Assembly (NCBI GenBank): GCA_963770505.1 | Contig: CAVYPR010000003.1 | Coordinates: forward strand, 310,001-374,000 | Length of the DNA stretch: 64,000 bases | Source: CAVYPR01 sp963770505 | GTDB lineage: Bacteria; Actinomycetota; Acidimicrobiia; Acidimicrobiales; RAAP-2 | Direction: 5' to 3' | In this document: positions 58,995 to 64,000 of the stretch, one piece after another | How positions within the stretch are numbered: the stretch's first letter is position 1 | Layout: each line of letters opens with the position of its first letter | The notes under the pieces: model-generated | The model's database searches: none | Told to the model about the DNA's origin: nothing | What the model saw: only the letters and a program-made list of their open reading frames with translations | Program-made: the position numbers and the translations under genes

Positions 58995-59065
58995 GGCCAC
59001 CGAGGTTGCCCCAAGGTCCCCCCGGCGCGCCGCGCCGCCCGGCAGCTGCTTGACTGGCGGACGAC

Positions 59066-60736
59066 ATGGCTGAGAAGCACCACGTGGTGGTGGACGGGTC
59101 CAACCTGGCCACCGAGGGCCGGACCTCGCCGAGCCTCCGGCAACTCGACGACGCGGTGCAGGCCTACGCCCAGGAGGACCCCAGCGCCGAGATCGTGGTG
59201 GTGGTCGACGCCACCTTCGGCCACCGGATCGACCCCGGCGAGCGGAGCCAGTTCGAACAGGCGGAGCTGCACGGGGAGATCGTCTCCCCGCCGGCCGGGG
59301 CCATCGGGCGGGGTGACGCCTTCGTGCTGCGCATCGCCGAGCGCACCGGGGCGACGGTCCTCTCCAACGACTCCTTCCAGGAGTTCCACGCCGAGCACCC
59401 CTGGCTCTTCGACCGGGACCGGCTGGTCGGGGGCAAGCCGGTGCCGGGGGTGGGCTGGATCTTCACGCCCCGGACGCCGGTGCGCGGTCCCCGCAGCCGG
59501 CAGGTCACCGGCAAGGCCAAGAAGGAGGACCGCGCCGCCGAGCTGCCGGCGCCGGTCAAGGCGGCCGAGCTGGCCAAGGCGGCCCGCAAGGTGTCCGCCC
59601 GCCGGTCGTCCGACGGCGCCGGGCCCCGGATCGGGGACGTGCGCGACGCCCCCGCGGCGAAGCCCTCGGCCAAGGTGAAGAAGGCCGCCACCCCCAAGAT
59701 GGCCGAGCCGGCCCCGGTCCCGGCGCCCAAGCCCCCGGCCAAGAAGGGCTCCGGCAAGAAGCACGCCAAGCCGAGCCCGGCCGAGCTCGCGGCGGCGGCC
59801 GCCAAGCCGGCCAAGAAGGCCAAGGCCACCAAGACGGCCAAGGCCACCAAGACGGCCAAGGCCACCAAGACGGCCAAGGCCACCAAGACGGCCAAGGCCA
59901 CCAAGACGGCCGAGGCCACAGCGCCGAAGACCGACAAGCCCACCAAGGCCGCCAAGGCGGCCGGGGCCGGGGGGAGGAAGGCCAAGGCTGCCGCGCCCCC
60001 GGCGGAGTCGGCGGCCAAGGCCACCAAGGCCACAACGTCGGCCCCGGCGACCGCGGCACAAGCGCCCGCCGCCAAGCGCGCGGCGGCCAGGAGGGGGGCG
60101 TCCACGCCGGCCCCGGCGCCGAGCAAGGTCGCCGAGATCACCGCGGTCGGGCGCCGCGAACCCGGGGCCGCGCCGGCGGCGCGCGCGGCGTCCGCCACGC
60201 CGTCGGCCGGGTCGCGCACCGCCAAGCGGGCGAGGAAGCGCGCCGTGGCCGGCGACGCGGCCGTAACGGCCCTCGACCCCGAGGTGCTCGAGGCCATCAA
60301 CGAGGCCACGGCGGAGGCCCTGTCCCCGCCGTCGCCCAAGGCCATGGCCGACGGGAAGGCCGGCAAGGACGGGAAGGGCGGGGGAAAGGGGGCCAAGCGG
60401 CGTCGCTCGTCGCCGCCGCTCCCGGCCGTCAACGAGCCGTTGCCGTTCATCAGCTTCGTCGCCGCCTACCCGTTGGGGAGCGAGGTCGAGGGCGAGGTGG
60501 CCTCCTTCACGTCCCACGGGGCCATGGTCGAGGTCTGGGTTCCCGACGGCGAGAGCCTGCACTGCTACATCCCCCTCGCCGGACTGGGGGACCCGCCGCC
60601 GCGCAAGGCCCGAGAGGTGCTGACGCGCGGCCAGCGACGCACGTTCGTGCTGGTGGGCCTGGACCCGCCTCGACGCGTCGCCGAGCTCGCACTGCCCGGC
60701 GTCACGGCGGAGCTGGCCGTCTCGGCCGGCGGCTGA
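59066..60736 (+). CDS. NYN/Zc3h12a-like ribonuclease domain fused by a Lys/Ala repeat linker to an S1-like domain
   Basis: Residues 1-145 are a PIN-fold NYN nuclease: HHVVVDGSNLATEGRTSPS, EIVVVVDATFGHRI and TGATVLSNDSFQEFHAEHPW supply the acidic residues. About 150-430 is a disordered Ala/Lys/Pro linker with five to six tandem KATKTA hexamers (59813-59905). From about 445 (PFISFVAAYPLGSEVEGEVA and SFTSHGAMVEVWVPDGESLH) it ends in an S1-like RNA-binding fold. The build suggests a single-strand or structured-RNA nuclease with an RNA-binding tail, cytoplasmic. The target is unknown. It follows kgd by about 70 nt. Confidence 0.85.
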   Translation: MAEKHHVVVDGSNLATEGRTSPSLRQLDDAVQAYAQEDPSAEIVVVVDATFGHRIDPGERSQFEQAELHGEIVSPPAGAIGRGDAFVLRIAERTGATVLSNDSFQEFHAEHPWLFDRDRLVGGKPVPGVGWIFTPRTPVRGPRSRQVTGKAKKEDRAAELPAPVKAAELAKAARKVSARRSSDGAGPRIGDVRDAPAAKPSAKVKKAATPKMAEPAPVPAPKPPAKKGSGKKHAKPSPAELAAAAAKPAKKAKATKTAKATKTAKATKTAKATKTAKATKTAEATAPKTDKPTKAAKAAGAGGRKAKAAAPPAESAAKATKATTSAPATAAQAPAAKRAAARRGASTPAPAPSKVAEITAVGRREPGAAPAARAASATPSAGSRTAKRARKRAVAGDAAVTALDPEVLEAINEATAEALSPPSPKAMADGKAGKDGKGGGKGAKRRRSSPPLPAVNEPLPFISFVAAYPLGSEVEGEVASFTSHGAMVEVWVPDGESLHCYIPLAGLGDPPPRKAREVLTRGQRRTFVLVGLDPPRRVAELALPGVTAELAVSAGG

Positions 60737-60817
60737 CCCCGGCCGGCCGTCGTCCGCCCCGTCGTGGACCCCACCCGGCCCGGTCACGGTCCCACGGGCG
60801 CTGCGCGGCTCGGTTGG

Positions 60818-60823
60818 TAGCCT
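60818..60823 (+). promoter_or_regulatory. -10 box for leaderless fabZ mRNA
   Basis: TAGCCT ends 6 nt before the GTG at 60830. Confidence 0.5.
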
Positions 60824-60829
60824 CGCCCC

Positions 60830-61252
60830 GTGGAGCCCAAGGACGTCCTCCCGCACCGCGAGCCGTTCCTCTTCGTGAGCGAGATCGTCTCGGTGGACCC
60901 CGGTGTCGCAGCCGTCGGACGCTGGCACCTCTCCGGTGACGAGGCCTTCTTCGCCGGGCACTTCCCCGGCCGCCCAACGCTGCCGGGCGTGCTCATGGTC
61001 GAGTCACTGGCCCAGCTGGGCGGGATCGCCGTGCTGGCCGACGAGCGGTACTCGAAGAAGCTCCCGCTCTTCGGGGGGATCGAGCGGGCGCGCTTCCGCC
61101 GCCAGGTGGTGCCGGGCGAGACGCTCGAGCTCGAGGTGACCGTGGGCCGCCTCTCGGCCCGGGCCGGCACCGGCCACGGCCGGGCCCACGTGGACGGCAA
61201 GACCGCCTGCGAGGCCGACCTGCTCTTCGTCCTGGTCGACCGGGAGGCCTGA
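60830..61252 (+). CDS. fabZ: 3-hydroxyacyl-ACP dehydratase FabZ
   Basis: The 140-residue hotdog protein has LPHREPFLFVSEIVSVDPGV, the catalytic His in FFAGHFPGRPTLPGVLMVES (about residue 45) and the Glu of VESLAQLGG. FabZ dehydrates 3-hydroxyacyl-ACP in fatty-acid elongation. Actinobacteria often use other dehydratases for this step, so its role may lie in a specialised acyl chain. It precedes xthA by 6 nt, with which it is probably co-transcribed. Confidence 0.93.
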   Translation: MEPKDVLPHREPFLFVSEIVSVDPGVAAVGRWHLSGDEAFFAGHFPGRPTLPGVLMVESLAQLGGIAVLADERYSKKLPLFGGIERARFRRQVVPGETLELEVTVGRLSARAGTGHGRAHVDGKTACEADLLFVLVDREA

Positions 61253-61258
61253 CCGGCG

Positions 61259-62047
61259 GTGCGGCTGGCCACCTGGAACGTCAACTCGCTCGGCGTCCGC
61301 CTGCCCCTGGTGATCGAGTGGATGGAGGCGAACCAGCCCGACGTGCTCTGCCTCCAGGAGACCAAGCAGTCCGACGCCGCCTTCCCCGAGGCGGCCTTCT
61401 CCGACCTCGGCTACCGCGCCGCGCACCACGGGCAGGGACAGTGGAACGGGGTGGCCGTCATCAGCCGGGTCGGGCTCGACGACCCGTCGTCCGGCCTGCG
61501 GTCAGAAGAGGCGGACGCCCAGGGGGCACGGGTGCTGGCCGCCACCTGCGGCGGCGTGCGGGTGCACTCGGTCTACGTGCCCAACGGACGGACCGTGGAC
61601 AGCGAGCACTACGTCGCCAAGCTGGCGTGGCTGGCCCGCCTGCGCGAGTACCTGTCCGAGACCTGCCGGCCCGAGGACCCGGTGGCGGTCTGCGGGGACT
61701 TCAACGTCGCCCCCACCGACGCCGACGTGTGGGACCCCGCCGCCTTCGTCGGGGCCACCCACGTCACCGGGCCCGAACGGGCCGCGCTGGCCTCGCTCAT
61801 CGACTGGGGGTTGGTCGACGTCTTCCAGCAGCAACACCCGGAGGGGGGGACCTTCAGCTGGTGGGACTACCGCGGCGGCGCCTTCCACAAGGGCCAGGGG
61901 ATGCGGATCGACCTGGTGCTGCTCACCCCGGTGCTGGCCGAGCGGTGCTCCCGGGCGGTCATCGACCGCGAGGCCCGCAAGAAGAGCCCGGCGGGCAACA
62001 AGCCCTCGGACCACACCCCGGTGGTGGTCGACCTCGAACCGACCTGA
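61259..62047 (+). CDS. xthA: Exodeoxyribonuclease III / AP endonuclease
   Basis: The 262-residue protein is an Exo III-type nuclease: RLATWNVNSLGVRLPLVIEW at the start, VLCLQETKQSD with the metal Glu, SVYVPNGRTVDSEHYVAKLA, CGDFNVAPTDADVW with the catalytic Asp/Asn, and the C-terminal SDHTPVVVDL. It cleaves abasic sites and trims 3' ends in base-excision repair. It begins with GTG 6 nt after fabZ. The stop lies 35 nt before the convergent ThDP-enzyme gene. Confidence 0.95.
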   Translation: MRLATWNVNSLGVRLPLVIEWMEANQPDVLCLQETKQSDAAFPEAAFSDLGYRAAHHGQGQWNGVAVISRVGLDDPSSGLRSEEADAQGARVLAATCGGVRVHSVYVPNGRTVDSEHYVAKLAWLARLREYLSETCRPEDPVAVCGDFNVAPTDADVWDPAAFVGATHVTGPERAALASLIDWGLVDVFQQQHPEGGTFSWWDYRGGAFHKGQGMRIDLVLLTPVLAERCSRAVIDREARKKSPAGNKPSDHTPVVVDLEPT

Positions 62048-62081
62048 GCGGGCCGCCGCCGGGCCGGCGGCCGGCCCCGCC

Positions 62082-63656
62082 TCAGGGCCGGCCCCTCCCC
62101 GACAGCGGAGGGACCACCGCCTCGATCAGCGACGGCCCCTCGGCGGCCAGGGCCCGCTCCAACTGGGCGGTCAGCTCCTCGGCGGTCGTGGCCCGGGTCG
62201 CCGGCACCCCGAGCCCGGTGGCCAACGAGACGAAGTCGAGGTCGGGTCGGGACAGGTCGAGCAGCGCGGCCGCCCTGGGCCCGCCGCCCTCGGCGCCCAC
62301 CCTCGAGAGCTCGAGGTGCAGGATGTCGTAGGCGTGGTTGGCCAGCACCACCGTGGTCACGTCGAGCCCCTCGCGGGCCTGGGTCCACAGGGCCTGGGCC
62401 GTGTACATGGCGCTCCCGTCGGCCTGGAGGCACAGCACCCGTCGGCCGGCAGCCGCCACGGCGGCCCCGGTGGCCGCCGGCAGGCCGAAGCCGATGGCCC
62501 CCCCGGTGAGGGTGAGCCAGTCGTGGCGCGGGGCCCCGGCCGTGGCCGCCGGGACGAAGATGCCGGCGGTGTTGGCCTCGTCGACCACCACCGCGTCCTC
62601 GGGCAGCAGGGCGCCCACCGCTTCGGCCAGGGTCTGGAGGGTGAGCGGGCCCGAGGGCTTGTCGGGGCGGGCCGCCGGGGCGGTCACGGCCGCGCCGGGG
62701 GCGGCGCCCAGCGCCTCGGCCAGGTGCTCGAGGGCCGCCGGCACGTCGTCGCCCGGGCCGCCCAGGCGGTGGACCTCGCACCCCTCGGGCACCAGGTCGC
62801 CCGGCCGGCCCGGGTAGGCGAAGAACGAGACCGGGGGCCCGGTGCCGGCCACCACGAGGTGGCGCGCCCCGGCGAGCTGGCCCTCGACGAACTCGGCCAG
62901 GTAGCTCAACCGCTCGGGGGCGGGCAGCCCCGCCCCGCGCTCGAGGTTGGCCGGGAAGGACTCGGCGAGGAGCCTGGCCCCGGTGGCCGCGGCCACGCGC
63001 CCGGCCGCCTCCAGGCCCCGCCGGCGCAGAGCCGGGCCGCCGATGAGGAGGGCGGCCGGCCCGCCCGAACCGAGCGCGGCGGCCGCCTGCTCGACGACGT
63101 CCCCGGCCACCGGCGCCGGGCCCCGGACGGGGAGGGCCGCGGCAGGGCCTCGGGGGCACTCGGACCACGAGAGCTCGGCCGGCACCACCAGGGTGGCCAC
63201 GCACCCCGGCGGGCCGTGGGCGGCCGCCACGGCCTCGGCCGCCTCGGTGGCCAGGGTGGAAGACCCCTGCGGGACGCGGACCCAGCCCGAGACGGTGCCG
63301 GCCAATCCCACGAGGTCCGACTCGAGCGGCGGGTCGAGGTGCTTGTGGTAGGTGGCGTGGTCGCCGACGACGTTCACCACCGGGCTGTGCGCCCGGCGCG
63401 CGTTGTGGAGGTTGGCGATGCCGTTGCCCAGCCCCGGCCCCAGGTGCAAGAGGGTGGCCGCCGGGCGGCCGGCCACCCGGGCGTAGCCGTCGGCCGCCCC
63501 CGTGGCCACGCCTTCGAACAGGGTGAGCACGGCCCGCATCCGCGGCACGCGGTCGAGCGCCGCCACCAGGTGCATCTCCGAGGTCCCCGGGTTGGCGAAG
63601 CAGACGTCGACGTCGCAGCCGACCAGCGTGGCCAGCAGCGCCTCGCCCCCGGTCAC
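62082..63656 (-). CDS. Thiamine-diphosphate enzyme, acetolactate synthase-like
   Basis: The 524-residue protein has the three ThDP-enzyme domains. VDVCFANPGTSEMHLVAALD and LTLFEGVATGAADGYARVAG form the Pyr domain with the catalytic Glu (about 49). A central domain follows, and the PP domain shows LTGGAIGFGLPAATGAAVAA and the metal-binding LQADGSAMYTAQALWTQARE. It lacks the long ALS linker and is closer to benzoylformate decarboxylase-like or MdlC-type proteins, so it may decarboxylate a 2-oxoacid. It overlaps the FAD-oxidase stop by GTGA (63653-63656), a coupling that suggests oxidation of a 2-hydroxyacid followed by decarboxylation of the 2-oxoacid. Confidence 0.85.
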   Translation of the reverse strand: MTGGEALLATLVGCDVDVCFANPGTSEMHLVAALDRVPRMRAVLTLFEGVATGAADGYARVAGRPAATLLHLGPGLGNGIANLHNARRAHSPVVNVVGDHATYHKHLDPPLESDLVGLAGTVSGWVRVPQGSSTLATEAAEAVAAAHGPPGCVATLVVPAELSWSECPRGPAAALPVRGPAPVAGDVVEQAAAALGSGGPAALLIGGPALRRRGLEAAGRVAAATGARLLAESFPANLERGAGLPAPERLSYLAEFVEGQLAGARHLVVAGTGPPVSFFAYPGRPGDLVPEGCEVHRLGGPGDDVPAALEHLAEALGAAPGAAVTAPAARPDKPSGPLTLQTLAEAVGALLPEDAVVVDEANTAGIFVPAATAGAPRHDWLTLTGGAIGFGLPAATGAAVAAAGRRVLCLQADGSAMYTAQALWTQAREGLDVTTVVLANHAYDILHLELSRVGAEGGGPRAAALLDLSRPDLDFVSLATGLGVPATRATTAEELTAQLERALAAEGPSLIEAVVPPLSGRGRP

Positions 63657-64000
63657 CCGCCCTCCCCCACGTCGACGGCGGCCGGGGGGTCGAGCAGGCG
63701 GCCGGGGCCCAAGATGCCGTGGGGGTCGAAGGCCGCCTTGATGGCGCGCATGAGGGCCAGCTTGACCGGGTCCTCCAGCTCGAGGAAGTACGGCTGCTTG
63801 TCGATGCCGATGCCGTGCTCGCCCGAGATGGCGCCCCCGACGGCCAGCGCCTCGGTGATGAGCGCCCCCACCAGGTCGCGCCGGCGCGCGGCGTCGGGCA
63901 GGAAGACCGAGAGGTGGACGTTGCCGTCGCCCACGTGGCCACACCCCGAGACCAGCGCGCCGTGGGCGGCGGCCAGCTCGGCCACGGTCGCCAGGTACCC
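63653..64000 (-). CDS. FAD-linked oxidase C-terminal part, GlcD/D-lactate dehydrogenase family (cut by window)
   Basis: Only the last 115 residues are inside the window; the gene continues past the right edge. GHVGDGNVHLSVFLPD, GAISGEHGIGIDKQPYFLEL and the closing FDPHGILGPGRLL are the C-terminal signature of the glycolate/D-lactate oxidase family. The histidines of HVGDGNVH and GEHGIG bind the substrate and metal. The enzyme oxidises a 2-hydroxyacid with FAD. Its stop overlaps the start of the ThDP-enzyme gene. Confidence 0.9.
   Translation of the reverse strand, partial: GYLATVAELAAAHGALVSGCGHVGDGNVHLSVFLPDAARRRDLVGALITEALAVGGAISGEHGIGIDKQPYFLELEDPVKLALMRAIKAAFDPHGILGPGRLLDPPAAVDVGEGG

Overview
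The window looks like chromosomal DNA of a high-GC actinobacterium, most likely from the Acidimicrobiia or a relative. Pointers are the single-chain 2-oxoglutarate enzyme Kgd, a fused PafB-PafC regulator, the F420 enzyme CofC/FbiD beside gpsA, an FmdB/Ruc protein behind a CIRCE operator, many GTG starts, and repeated leaderless promoters (a TANNNT box 6-8 nt before the start codon). GC is lower from about 16.3 to 26 kb, where many type IV pilus genes lie. I see no rRNA, tRNA, CRISPR array or intact insertion sequence.

Layout. 0-14.7 kb: a surface-glycan acyltransferase cut by the left edge, msrB, a fatty-acid cassette (acyl-CoA dehydrogenase, CoA ligase, Zn alcohol dehydrogenase), a nucleotidyltransferase, dxs, an MFS exporter, a thioesterase, tldD-tldE, fmdB under a CIRCE element, and moaC. 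14.7-35.1 kb: a type IV pilus region with a polyproline-repeat protein, a prepilin with promoter and terminator, pilM-pilN-pilO, a PilU-like ATPase, a prepilin peptidase, pilB, and two nearly identical pilC copies. Between the pilC copies lie a flippase-like membrane protein, a lipoprotein, a cyclic-di-GMP-I riboswitch and a PilT fused to an MshEN domain. 35-42 kb: ctaG, pafBC, a small gene, a MobF relaxase, a coupling-protein ATPase, and an H1-like protein made of 13 nine-residue repeats. 42-64 kb: cofC, gpsA, a class III cyclase, an alpha-mannosidase, a second fatty-acid cassette, transporters, kgd, an NYN-S1 ribonuclease-like protein, fabZ, xthA, a ThDP enzyme, and an FAD oxidase cut by the right edge.

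The most interesting system is the second pilus locus. A GEMM/c-di-GMP-I aptamer lies about 0.2 kb upstream of an MshEN-PilT fusion and pilC2. MshEN is itself a c-di-GMP-binding domain, and PilB carries one too. The sequence therefore suggests that c-di-GMP controls both the transcript and the motor proteins of the pilus.

Caution: about 20 net single-base frame changes interrupt otherwise well-conserved genes between 10.8 and 45.4 kb. Most are repaired by removing one base. Sequencing or assembly error is the simplest explanation. Such genes are given as one feature spanning the whole gene, with the break points stated.
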